Assembly: GCA_029990205.1 (NCBI GenBank)
Contig: JAPEKQ010000006.1
Coordinates: 67,529-131,528 of the forward strand
Direction: 5' to 3'
From: a bacterium
GTDB taxonomy: Bacteria > Joyebacterota > Joyebacteria > Joyebacterales > Joyebacteraceae
Length of the DNA: 64,000 nucleotides
Numbering within the stretch: the first letter of the stretch is position 1; every line of letters starts with the position of its first letter. Shown here piece after piece: positions 1-8,645 of this stretch. The position numbers and the translations under genes were made by a program. The notes beneath the pieces were generated by a model. It was not told the DNA's origin. It saw nothing but the letters and a program-made list of their open reading frames with translations, and searched no databases.

Positions 1-1
1 G

Positions 2-1354
2 CTGATCTCCTCAAGCGGGGACAACGACGGCCGCTGCTTCGACCCGATCAACATGCCCGGAGCCTGGCACGACAGCTACACGTACCGCCACATTCATACG
101 CAGTCGCCGCGCGAGACGTCGGTCGGCAGCTACACCGGCGGCGGGATGGATGATCGCTTCGACCAGCTGCTGATCTCGTCGTCGCTCGAGGACGGGAGCG
201 GCATGGACTACGTCAGCGGCACGTACACCGCCTACGGCAACGACGGATACCGCCTCAACGGCGACATCAACGATCCGACGAACCAGATCGTCAGCGCGGC
301 TATCGCTGACGCGCTCTTCTACGCGAGCGACCACATCCCGGTCTACATGGAACTCCAGCTGCCGGCGCTCCTCGAGGTGGCCGATGCGCTCGACTTCGGG
401 CGCGCGATCATCGCATCCGGCGCGAACGAGGACCTCACGGTCGGCAACGCCGCCTTCGACCCGGCTGAGCAGCTCGCGTATTCCTTCACGGCGCCGAGCG
501 GGTTCGACAGGCCCGGCGGCACGTTCTATCTCGACGGCGAGCAGACGGCCGATCACGTCATCTCGATGCAGACGGCGACGGTCGGCGTCAAGTCCGGTGA
601 CCTGACGGTGACTTCGAACGCCGCCGAGAACGCGACACAGTACGTGGCCCTCAGTGGAACCGTGATCGATCACGCGGCGCCGAGCCTCGACGGCTCGACG
701 GTTGTGCTCCTCGACACACTCGACTTCGGTGTGCACGAGGTGGGTTCGTTCACGGAGATGAGCGTCTTCGTTCACAACTTCGGCTACGACAGCTTGCAGG
801 CGATCCTCGAGGTCTACAGCGCCGAGATCGTCGGCGGTGACGGTCGCTTCTCGATCGTCGGCGGGTTCAGCCAGCAGGATGTCGGCGGGACCGAGGCCGA
901 GTTCGAGATCGACTTCGACTGCACCGGCGGGACCGGCGGGACGTACGAGGCGGACCTGACGTTCAGCACGCGCGATGAATCCGACGCGCACGGTGGCGGC
1001 GGTTCTCTGAGCGATCTCGTCGTGCACCTCACGGCGACGATCGACGACGGGAACAGCGTCGGTGACGAGCCGGTCACGACGCTGGCTCTCGGCCGCGGCG
1101 CACCGAACCCGTTCACCGATGTGACGACGCTTCGCTTCTCGATGCCTCAGACCGCGCACGCGAGCGTCGATGTCTTCGACATCGCCGGCCGCCTCGTGGC
1201 GGGCATCCACGACGGTTCGCTGGGCGCGGGGGTCCACGAGATCGTCTGGGATGGCCGTGACTCGCACGGTCGGGCCGTGGCCTCCGGCATCTACTTCTGC
1301 CGCGCCGAGGTCGGGGAGTGGAGTCAGATCCAGAGGATGGTGCTGCTGAAATAG
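2..1354 (+). CDS. Secreted endonuclease/exonuclease/phosphatase-family protein, C-terminal part (5' end outside window)
   Basis: The reading frame is open from the window edge, so the N-terminus and most of the catalytic domain are missing; 450 residues are visible. The first ~115 residues look like the end of an EEP (DNase I-like) fold: 'DDRFDQLLIS' followed by 'YASDHIPVYMEL', matching the SDH-P-V motif that holds the last catalytic Asp-His of the family. A middle region (~120-345) resembles choice-of-anchor/ASH-type beta-sandwich repeats ('LDFGRAI', 'LDFGVHEVGSF'). The last ~90 residues are the FlgD-like sorting domain ('GAPNPFTDVTTLRFSMP', 'VDVFDIAGRLVAG', 'ASGIYFCRAEV', ending MVLLK). It is probably exported and surface-attached. 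Whether it cuts nucleic acid or a phosphoester substrate cannot be decided from the fragment. A hairpin terminator follows. Confidence 0.75.
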   Translation: MISSSGDNDGRCFDPINMPGAWHDSYTYRHIHTQSPRETSVGSYTGGGMDDRFDQLLISSSLEDGSGMDYVSGTYTAYGNDGYRLNGDINDPTNQIVSAAIADALFYASDHIPVYMELQLPALLEVADALDFGRAIIASGANEDLTVGNAAFDPAEQLAYSFTAPSGFDRPGGTFYLDGEQTADHVISMQTATVGVKSGDLTVTSNAAENATQYVALSGTVIDHAAPSLDGSTVVLLDTLDFGVHEVGSFTEMSVFVHNFGYDSLQAILEVYSAEIVGGDGRFSIVGGFSQQDVGGTEAEFEIDFDCTGGTGGTYEADLTFSTRDESDAHGGGGSLSDLVVHLTATIDDGNSVGDEPVTTLALGRGAPNPFTDVTTLRFSMPQTAHASVDVFDIAGRLVAGIHDGSLGAGVHEIVWDGRDSHGRAVASGIYFCRAEVGEWSQIQRMVLLK

Positions 1355-1427
1355 ACAGGAACAGGGTGGATGGGCGGCTTCCTGCCGGGAACCCGCGACT
1401 GTTCGACCCTTGCACGATGACACACAA

Positions 1428-1471
1428 CGGGCGCGTCGGAACCCAGGGTTCTTGACGCGCCCGCATTATTT
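1428..1471 (+). terminator. Rho-independent terminator after the EEP-family gene
   Basis: A perfect 10-bp stem, CGGGCGCGTC (1428-1437) with GACGCGCCCG (1454-1463), carries an inner GAACCC/GGGTTC pairing and is followed by CATTATTTG. It lies 73 bases past the stop codon. The T-run is short, but the stem is very stable. Confidence 0.75.
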
Positions 1472-1481
1472 GTGCTAGGGT
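1452..1481 (+). promoter_or_regulatory. Sigma70-like promoter for the C25 peptidase gene
   Basis: TTGACG (1452-1457), an 18-base spacer, then TAGGGT (1476-1481), with TG two bases before the -10 hexamer (extended -10). The -35 box sits in the 3' arm of the preceding terminator, so the two signals overlap. Confidence 0.5.
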
Positions 1482-1555
1482 ACACTAGATACCACACACA
1501 TCAAAGAACACCGGACGTGCTGGGACGCGCACGGGCCGTTGCCGAGGAGGATATG

Positions 1556-4500
1556 ATGCCGCTGAGAACAGCGTTCGTGGTCGTCACCCTCGGAGTTGCC
1601 GTTCTCGGGGCTGTTCCCGCGATGGCGGTGGGACCGACCGTCGCGGTGGCGCTCGACAGCTCAGAGGTCGAGTTCGTGGAAGAGGCTCATCTGGTCACGC
1701 CGTTGGTCGACGGGTACCGGTCGCTCGGCTCTGTCGGAGAGCCGGGCATCCCGGCGCGTGTCGTCCACTTCGTCATCCCGCCTGATATGCGCGTGTTGGA
1801 CGTGCTGGTGCGGTCCGGCGACGAGCAGACGCTCCCTGGAACGCATCGAGTGGCGTGGCTGCAGCCGGAGACCCCGCCGGGCGAGGCGCCCAGGACCGTC
1901 GGGGCATCGCTCGACATCTATGAAAGCGACGAGGTCTACCCGCGCGAACGCGTCGTCTACCTTGGCGACGGCTATCTCGGCGGGTATCACATCGCCTCGG
2001 TGGCGCTCTATCCCTTGCGATACCATCCACAGAGCGGCCGTCTGGTCGTCACGGAGGAGATGACGGCGCGGCTCGAACTCGAGCCCTCGGTCGACCGGTC
2101 CGCTCCGCGCCACCGCATGACGCGGGACGCCGCCGACACCTACCGCCGGCTGGTTGCCGGAATGGTCGAGAACCCCGAGGACATCGCGGCGTGCGCCAAA
2201 CCGGGTGTGGCCGTGGTGAGCGGCGACTCCCCGGGCGGGTTCGCCCCGCGGCACTCCCCGTCGCTTGAGGGGAGCGCCGTCGAGTACGTCATCATCACGA
2301 CCGAGGAGTACGAGCCGCACTTCCAGCCGATCGCGGACTGGAAGACGAAGAAGGGTGTGCCCTCCGTCATCCGGACGGTCTCGTGGATCAACGCGAACTA
2401 CCCGGGTGGATGCGACACGGCGGAGCGCATCCGTCTCTTCATCCGCGACGCGTTCGCATCGTGGGGCACGACATACGTTCTCCTTGCCGGCGACACGAAC
2501 ATCGTCCCGACGCGGTACACGTACTCCACCTACTACGGAGGCGTGGAGTTCGTGACCGACCTCTATTACAGCGATCTCGACGGCAACTGGAACGGCGACG
2601 GCGACAGCGTCTTCGGCGAGGGCTACAACGGCCCCCTGGCTCCCGGTGACAGCCTCGACCTCTACCCCGATATTTTCGTTGGCCGCGCGCCGGTCGGGAC
2701 GCTCATCGAAGCCGAGACGTTCGTCAACAAGACACTGGCGTATGTCGCGAATCCGGACCCGGTCTTCGCGGAGCGGAACCTCTACATGGCCGAGGCGCTC
2801 TTCCCGTACGACTGGGAGCCCGGGATGATCGTCAGCGTCGACGGCGCGTTCGACATCGTTGAGCCCACGCTCCCGTTCGTTCCACCCAACATCCACATCT
2901 GCCGTCTCTACGCGAACTACGAACCGTACCCGGGATCCTGGCCGCTGACTCGCGAGTCGGCGATCGATTCGATGAACCTCGGCTACAATCTCGTGTCGCA
3001 CGTCGCTCACGGCAACAAGGACATCATGCGATGCGGATTGCACGAGTATGTGACGATCCAGGACGTTGACGCCCTCATCAACGGGCAGACGAAGGCAGGC
3101 TACTTCTGGATGCTCAACTGCTCGTCGACCGCGATCCAGTACGACTGCATCGCCGAGCATCTGATGAACAACCCTGATGGCGGCGCCTCGTCGCTGTTCG
3201 GTCCGACCGCCTTCTGCTTCCCGACGACCGCCAAGTACTACTACTACTCGTGGTTCGAGGGCTTCTACGTGCACGGCGCGACCCGCGCCGGCGTGGTCAG
3301 CGCGGCATGCAAGACGCCGTACGTGGCCGAGTCCGGTTACGACAACACGGACCGCTGGACCCAGATGTCCCAGATCTTCCTCGGCGACCCCGAGATGCGG
3401 CTCTGGACCGCGCGACCGACCGCCCTGACGGTCGTGCACGCGGCGACCGCGCCGCTCGGAGAGATCGACCTGAGCGTCACCGTGTCGGATCCCGCCGCCG
3501 TCGACAGCGCGCTCGTCTGCGTGGTGAAGGACGGGGAGGTGTACGAGAGGATGTACACCGACGCAGCGGGCGAGGCGACGCTCGCCTTCACGCCGGAGAC
3601 GACCGGGCAGATGACGATCACCGTCACGGCGGAGAACCACCTGCCCTACGAGAGCACGATCTCGGTCACGTCCGCTTCGGGCGCGCACCTCTCCGCGGCC
3701 ACGGTGACGATCGATGACGATGCGCTGGGTCTGAGCGACGGCAACTCGAACGGGCTCGCGGAGGCCGGCGAGACGATCCAGCTCAGCATGCTCGTCAGGA
3801 ACGAAGGCCCGTCCGCGGCGCCCGCCGTGACGGCGACCCTCATCACGACCGACCCGCTCGTCATGCTTCTGGATGACACCGAGTACCTCAGCGACATCAA
3901 CGGCACGAGCCAGGCGCAGTTCGACACGCTCTTCGCGCTCCAGCTTTCGGCGGACTGCGAGAACGAGTACGAGACCGAGCTGACGGTGCAGTTCGAGGAT
4001 CCGCTCACGCGGACCGTGTGGACCGATGACTACACGCTTCGTGTGCTCCGTCCTGTTCCCCGGATGCATCTGACGGAATCGACGGACGACGGGAACGGCG
4101 ACGGCATCCCCGAGATGGGGGAGACCGTCACGTTCACCGTGCAGCTCCTCAACGAGGGCAACGGCGACTTCGACGCGCTTTCCGGCGTGCTGCGGTATCC
4201 GAACGCCGAGATCACGCTCGTCGACAGCACTGAGACCTGGGGCGACATCACCGCCGGGTCGACGGGCGACGGGACCGACGGGTTCCAGTTCACGGTGACG
4301 GACACGATGACGCAGCATCTTCGCCTGGCACTCACCGATGAGGACGGCAAGACCTGGCTCACGCTCTTCGACCTGGAGCCTCCGGCGGCGCCCGACACGC
4401 TCTACGGGAGGGTCGTGGCAACGACCGTCTCGCTCATCTGGGATGTGGTCGAAGACGCGGACCTGTGGGGCTACAACGTCTACCGCTCAGCATCAAGCGA

Positions 4501-6277
4501 GGGACCGTACACCCTCGTGAACGACGGTGTCATCGAACTGATCGCGTACTACGAGGACGCCGGTCTCGAGGAGAACGAGCGCTACTACTACAAGGTGGCG
4601 GCCATCGACTCCTCTGCGAACGAGGGAGCGCTCTCGGCGGTGCTCGATATCAGTACGAACCCGCCGCTCCAGAGCGGATGGCCGCTCGCCGGTGGCGAAC
4701 TGATCTACAACACGCCCGCCATCTGGGACATCGATCTCGATGGTGACCTCGAGCTGCTCGTCGGCGCGGGGCAGATCCACTGCTGGCACGACGACGGTGT
4801 GGAGTACCGTGACGGCGACGGCGACCCGCGGACGAACGGCATCTACGAGCTCGACGCGACCGGTGGCTACCGTTCCTCGATCGCTGTCGGCGAACTCGAT
4901 GGCGACGCCTACCCCGAGATCGTGGCCGCGGCGTGGGGCAACGTCGGTACGGAGGATGACGAGTACGAGATCTTCGCATGGAACGCCGAGGATGCCAGCG
5001 TCCTCGCGGGATGGCCCGTCATCACCTCCAAGTTCTGCTGGGCCACACCGGCGCTCGGCGACCTCGACCGCGACGGACTCGACGAGATCGTCATCCCGTG
5101 CGCGAACGGCTACCTCTACGTCTGGAAGGGTGACGGAACAGAACTCATCGACGGTGATGACAACCCCGCGACCAGCGGCGTCTTCACGTACCTCGGCGAC
5201 CCGTGGGCCTACGCCTCGGCATGCGTGGTCGATCTCGATGGCGACCACGTCAACGAGATCGTCGTTCCTTCGCGTTCGGATAGCATCTACGTGTTCGAAG
5301 CCGACGGTGCGCGGACACCCGGCTGGCCCGTCGGGCTCCGCGACAACGTGACGTGCTCGCCATGCGTAGCCGACGTCGATGGTGACGGTGATCTGGAGGT
5401 CGTGGCGACCTCCCAGATCGACTCGCTCTGGGTGCTCGACCACGCAGGGCAGACGCTGCCGGGATGGCCGAAGTTCGTCGATGTCGGAGGCGACTTCCCG
5501 CCGTCGCCGACCGTGGCCGATCTCACGGGCAATGGAGAGATGGAGATCATCCAGATCGGGATCGAAGGTCGGATCGGCATCTATACATGGGACGGCACTC
5601 CGGTCTCCGGCTGGCCGCAGTACATGGACAGCGGGTGTCACTCGAGTCCGGCCGTCGGCGAGCTCGACGGCGACTCCGGGTGGGAGATCGTCGTCGGTTC
5701 GAACAGCGGCAACATCTATGCGTATGATTCGGACGGTGAGGTCCTCGGCGGATGGCCGATCAAGACCGGGGCCGAGGTCTACTGCACGCCGTCGATCGTC
5801 GACATCGATCAGGATGGCGATGTCGAAGTGGTCGCCTCCAGTCTCGACGCGATGGTCTACGTCTGGGATCTTGCGGGTGACTACGACGACGGCGCCGGTG
5901 TCCTGTGGGAGACCTTCCGGTGCAACTACAGGCGGAACGGCTTCATCGGGTACGAGGAACCGGTCGGTGTGCCCGAGGACTCGCCGGTCTCCGTGACACG
6001 CGTCACGCTCGACCAGAACTACCCGAATCCGTTCAATCCGACCACAACGATCGAGTTCGCCGTCCACGCGGGCGGCGCGCGGGTCGAACTCGGCGTCTAC
6101 AACGTCGCCGGCGAACTCGTGCGGACGCTCGTCGAGGGCGAGGTTCCCGGCGGCCGTCACACCCTCGTCTGGAACGGGCACGACGACGCGGGCCGTCAGG
6201 TCTCCTCCGGAGTCTACTTCGTCCGATTGGAGTGCGACGGAAGGACCGAGACGCGCAAGGTCGCGCTGCTCAAGTAG
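1556..6277 (+). CDS. Gingipain-like C25 cysteine peptidase with FN3, FG-GAP repeats and FlgD-like sorting domain
   Basis: Large secreted peptidase of about 1573 residues. AGGAGG ends five bases before the ATG at 1556; an ATG at 1553 is the alternative. A signal peptide ('VVVTLGVAVLGAVPAMAVG') is followed by a propeptide-like region. The C25 domain (~240-610) begins at 'YVIITTEEYEPHF'. The likely catalytic pair is His485 in 'SHVAHGN' and Cys522 in 'MLNCSS', in the order seen in gingipains. Next come CARDB-like sandwiches, an FN3 domain (~950-1030) and at least eight FG-GAP/VCBS blades ('DLDGDLELLVGAG', 'DVDGDGDLEVVATS', 'ELDGDSGWEIVVGS'). The C-terminus is the FlgD-like domain with 'NYPNPFNPTTTIEF' and final ALLK. 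It probably degrades extracellular protein while attached to the surface. The substrate is unknown. Confidence 0.85.
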   Translation: MPLRTAFVVVTLGVAVLGAVPAMAVGPTVAVALDSSEVEFVEEAHLVTPLVDGYRSLGSVGEPGIPARVVHFVIPPDMRVLDVLVRSGDEQTLPGTHRVAWLQPETPPGEAPRTVGASLDIYESDEVYPRERVVYLGDGYLGGYHIASVALYPLRYHPQSGRLVVTEEMTARLELEPSVDRSAPRHRMTRDAADTYRRLVAGMVENPEDIAACAKPGVAVVSGDSPGGFAPRHSPSLEGSAVEYVIITTEEYEPHFQPIADWKTKKGVPSVIRTVSWINANYPGGCDTAERIRLFIRDAFASWGTTYVLLAGDTNIVPTRYTYSTYYGGVEFVTDLYYSDLDGNWNGDGDSVFGEGYNGPLAPGDSLDLYPDIFVGRAPVGTLIEAETFVNKTLAYVANPDPVFAERNLYMAEALFPYDWEPGMIVSVDGAFDIVEPTLPFVPPNIHICRLYANYEPYPGSWPLTRESAIDSMNLGYNLVSHVAHGNKDIMRCGLHEYVTIQDVDALINGQTKAGYFWMLNCSSTAIQYDCIAEHLMNNPDGGASSLFGPTAFCFPTTAKYYYYSWFEGFYVHGATRAGVVSAACKTPYVAESGYDNTDRWTQMSQIFLGDPEMRLWTARPTALTVVHAATAPLGEIDLSVTVSDPAAVDSALVCVVKDGEVYERMYTDAAGEATLAFTPETTGQMTITVTAENHLPYESTISVTSASGAHLSAATVTIDDDALGLSDGNSNGLAEAGETIQLSMLVRNEGPSAAPAVTATLITTDPLVMLLDDTEYLSDINGTSQAQFDTLFALQLSADCENEYETELTVQFEDPLTRTVWTDDYTLRVLRPVPRMHLTESTDDGNGDGIPEMGETVTFTVQLLNEGNGDFDALSGVLRYPNAEITLVDSTETWGDITAGSTGDGTDGFQFTVTDTMTQHLRLALTDEDGKTWLTLFDLEPPAAPDTLYGRVVATTVSLIWDVVEDADLWGYNVYRSASSEGPYTLVNDGVIELIAYYEDAGLEENERYYYKVAAIDSSANEGALSAVLDISTNPPLQSGWPLAGGELIYNTPAIWDIDLDGDLELLVGAGQIHCWHDDGVEYRDGDGDPRTNGIYELDATGGYRSSIAVGELDGDAYPEIVAAAWGNVGTEDDEYEIFAWNAEDASVLAGWPVITSKFCWATPALGDLDRDGLDEIVIPCANGYLYVWKGDGTELIDGDDNPATSGVFTYLGDPWAYASACVVDLDGDHVNEIVVPSRSDSIYVFEADGARTPGWPVGLRDNVTCSPCVADVDGDGDLEVVATSQIDSLWVLDHAGQTLPGWPKFVDVGGDFPPSPTVADLTGNGEMEIIQIGIEGRIGIYTWDGTPVSGWPQYMDSGCHSSPAVGELDGDSGWEIVVGSNSGNIYAYDSDGEVLGGWPIKTGAEVYCTPSIVDIDQDGDVEVVASSLDAMVYVWDLAGDYDDGAGVLWETFRCNYRRNGFIGYEEPVGVPEDSPVSVTRVTLDQNYPNPFNPTTTIEFAVHAGGARVELGVYNVAGELVRTLVEGEVPGGRHTLVWNGHDDAGRQVSSGVYFVRLECDGRTETRKVALLK

Positions 6278-6333
6278 GGGCGCCCCGGTGGCAGGGGTTG
6301 CCGTCGCTCAACATGCTGCTCGGCTGCGGTGGG

Positions 6334-6362
6334 TTGCTTCCGCGGTCGGGAGAACGTAGACT
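6334..6362 (+). promoter_or_regulatory. Sigma70-like promoter upstream of the cobalamin riboswitch
   Basis: TTGCTT (6334-6339), a 17-base spacer, then TAGACT (6357-6362). Transcription would begin near 6369, about 40 bases before the aptamer. A 12-bp GC hairpin (6373-6399) lies between; its role is not clear. Confidence 0.5.
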
Positions 6363-6407
6363 GAGATCGACAGCCGGGTGGGCCCCGGGCCCGCCCGGCA
6401 CGACATC

Positions 6408-6520
6408 ACACCCGTCGGGTGCCGAAAGGCCGTCAGGGAAAACCGGTTCGAAGCCGGTGCTGTCCCGCAGCTGTGACCGGGGTTCGCCCCCGGGAGCCAG
6501 AATGCCTGACGACGGGTCGT
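6408..6520 (+). ncRNA. Cobalamin (B12) riboswitch
   Basis: The conserved core is present: 'GGGAA' followed by 'GCTGTCCCGCAGCTGTGACC' (6459-6478), then the B12 box AGCCAGAATGCCTGAC (6495-6510; compare AGCCAGGAGACCTGCC). The ends close as a P1 stem: ACCCGTC (6410-6416) pairs with GACGGGT (6511-6517). Downstream, GGTC (6524-6527) can pair with GACC (6536-6539) around the GGAGAGA ribosome-binding site, which suggests translational control of the following btuB-like gene. A covariance-model search was not possible here, but the core match is strong. Confidence 0.92.
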
Positions 6521-6539
6521 CCTGGTCCGTGGAGAGACC

Positions 6540-8645
6540 ATGTTGGGCGAACGAACCACGCGCGCGCGGGGTCGCCTTGCGCGCGTTCTTCTTGCCATCC
6601 CTTCCGTCGCTTCCGCGACTCTCTGTTCCCTGTGCATCCTCGGGCTGGCGTCTGTGCCCGCCGGCGCTCAGGAGCCGACGGCGTTCCCCGGTGGGTCCGG
6701 CGTCCGCACGTACGTTGCCGGTGACACGCTCGAGGTGACCGCCGAACGTCCGTCGCGCGCGGATGTCGCCACTCTCCGCGCCGGCTTCGCGACCGTCCAC
6801 GAGCTCTCCTCCGAGCAGTCCCGTCCCATCACCGTTCCCGATGTTATCGAACGCGGCGCGGGCGTCCACGTCCGCCGCTACGGAGGGCTGGGCGCGTACA
6901 GCGTCGCGTCGGTTCGCGGGTCGACGCCGGGTCAGGTCGAGGTCTATCTGGACGGTGTTCCGCTGCGGTCGGGGCAGTGGGGCGTCAGTGATCTCTCCGA
7001 GCTTCCGATCGCCGGCATCGAGCGGGTCGAGGTCTTTCGAGGGATGTCACCCGTCGAGTTCGGCGCGTCACCCATCGGGGGTGTCATCCATCTCGTGACG
7101 AGACCGCCGGAGGAGCCGTCGGTCTCCGCGAACGTGACCGCCGGCAGCTACGAGACGTGGCGGACGGGTCTGTCCGCCTCGACGCGCGTCGGTCCGGTCG
7201 CCGGCGCGCTCTCGGTGAGCAGACTGTCGAGCCTGGGGAACTACGAGTACCTGAACCGGAACGGGACGCTCGAGAACGAAGGTGACGACGCGGTCGTCCC
7301 GCGGCGGAACAACCACGTCGAACAGACCAACGCGCTCCTCAGACTCACGACCGACGGGTTCCGCGGATGGACGTTCGGACTGACCGACGAGCTGCTTCTC
7401 AAGGAGCACGGGGTCCCCGGGATCGAGAACGTCCCGATCCTCGATGCGCACGCCGACATCACGAGCAATCTGCTTCGAGTCACGGCGGACACGCCCGAAT
7501 GGCCCGTGCACGGGAACGTCGGCGTCTGGCACACGACCCGGCGCGACCGGTTCTACAACCCCTCGAACGAGGTGGGGCTGCACCGGACGGACACGATCGA
7601 CCGGACCGCGACGATCGGGGTGGACGGGCGAGCGTCGACCTACTGGCATGCGGGCCGGCAGACACTGACCGTCTTCGCGTCGCTCCGGGCCGAGCGGTAT
7701 GTGCCGGAGGATGCCGACCCGCGGATCGGGGTCGGGTTCACGCGGAAGCGCACGACGGTGACGCTGGCGGTCGAGGACCGGCTCCGCCTCGCGGAGGGGC
7801 GCATCGAGTTCGCCGCGACGCTGCGCCACGTGGGGGCGAGCGACAACTACACCGGGCCGCTTCCCTTCGGGGCGCCGCCGGAGCCGCTCGCGGAGCTCCA
7901 CCGTGTGGATGTCGCGAGCCCGAGTCTCGGTGTGCGTGTCACGCCGTGGGACTGGCTCACGGTGAAGGCCGGCGTCTCGGAGAGCGGCCGGCTTCCCACA
8001 ATGCTCGAGACGTTCGGCGCGGGCGGGACCGTTGAGGCGAACACGGAACTCGGCCCGGAGACGGCGCGGTCGGTCGACGGCGGCGTCGTGCTGAGTCCGT
8101 GGGGCGGTCGGCTGTTCTTCGAGGCTTCGGTGTTCCGCGTGGAGACCGAGGACCTCATCATCTTCCTCCAGAACTCGCAGCGCACCGTCAAGGCGTTCAA
8201 CCTGGAGTCGGCGGCGACCGATGGGGTCGAGCTGTCGGCGCGCGGGACGCTGGGCGCGTGGTCCCTCTCGGGTGCCTACACGCATCTGGATGCCGTCAAC
8301 ACCGGCCCGTCGCCGGTCTACGAGGGCAAGACCCTCCCGTACACGCCGGAGCACGAGCTCTTCGCGCGCGCGTCGTGGTCGGATGATGTCGCGACCTTCT
8401 GGTACGAGCATCGCAGGCAGAGCGAGAGCTGGCGCGACCGCGCGAACCTGCCCGAGAACAGGTCCGAGGCGCGACACCTCGCCGGCGGAGGCTTCCGGTT
8501 CGAACTCGTCCCCGGGCGGCTCGCGCTCGCTGGCGAGGTCGTCAACATCGGGAACGAACGGACCGCCGACGTGGAGGGATTCCCACTCCCGGGCCGGTCG
8601 GCGTACGTGACACTCGAATACACATGGATGGGGGAGGAACGATGA
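6540..8645 (+). CDS. btuB: TonB-dependent vitamin B12 receptor (BtuB-like)
   Basis: Outer-membrane receptor of 701 residues with GGAGAG just before the ATG. A signal peptide (to about residue 43, 'ASVPAGAQE') is followed by a plug domain: 'TVPDVIERGAGVHVRRYGG', 'VEVYLDGVPL', 'IERVEVFRGMSPVEFGASPIGGVIHLVTR'. The remainder is a beta-barrel with repeated amphipathic strands, ending with an aromatic-rich last strand ('VTLEYTW'). The family imports siderophores, cobamides or sugars using TonB. The cobalamin riboswitch directly upstream points to cobamides, and the next gene (BtuG-like) supports this. No TonB box was identified with confidence, and no BtuCDF or cobalamin-salvage genes lie in the window. 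Confidence 0.9.
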   Translation: MLGERTTRARGRLARVLLAIPSVASATLCSLCILGLASVPAGAQEPTAFPGGSGVRTYVAGDTLEVTAERPSRADVATLRAGFATVHELSSEQSRPITVPDVIERGAGVHVRRYGGLGAYSVASVRGSTPGQVEVYLDGVPLRSGQWGVSDLSELPIAGIERVEVFRGMSPVEFGASPIGGVIHLVTRPPEEPSVSANVTAGSYETWRTGLSASTRVGPVAGALSVSRLSSLGNYEYLNRNGTLENEGDDAVVPRRNNHVEQTNALLRLTTDGFRGWTFGLTDELLLKEHGVPGIENVPILDAHADITSNLLRVTADTPEWPVHGNVGVWHTTRRDRFYNPSNEVGLHRTDTIDRTATIGVDGRASTYWHAGRQTLTVFASLRAERYVPEDADPRIGVGFTRKRTTVTLAVEDRLRLAEGRIEFAATLRHVGASDNYTGPLPFGAPPEPLAELHRVDVASPSLGVRVTPWDWLTVKAGVSESGRLPTMLETFGAGGTVEANTELGPETARSVDGGVVLSPWGGRLFFEASVFRVETEDLIIFLQNSQRTVKAFNLESAATDGVELSARGTLGAWSLSGAYTHLDAVNTGPSPVYEGKTLPYTPEHELFARASWSDDVATFWYEHRRQSESWRDRANLPENRSEARHLAGGGFRFELVPGRLALAGEVVNIGNERTADVEGFPLPGRSAYVTLEYTWMGEER

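Noticed and set aside
1661-4318. Long minus-strand open frame (885 codons) opposite the C25 peptidase gene
   Set aside because: It is a by-product of high third-position GC in the real gene; its translation is Arg/Asp/Val-rich with no recognisable domain. The same applies to long opposite-strand frames at 4493-6181, 7068-8477, 34212-35969, 36516-37964, 41625-43868 and 59180-61111.
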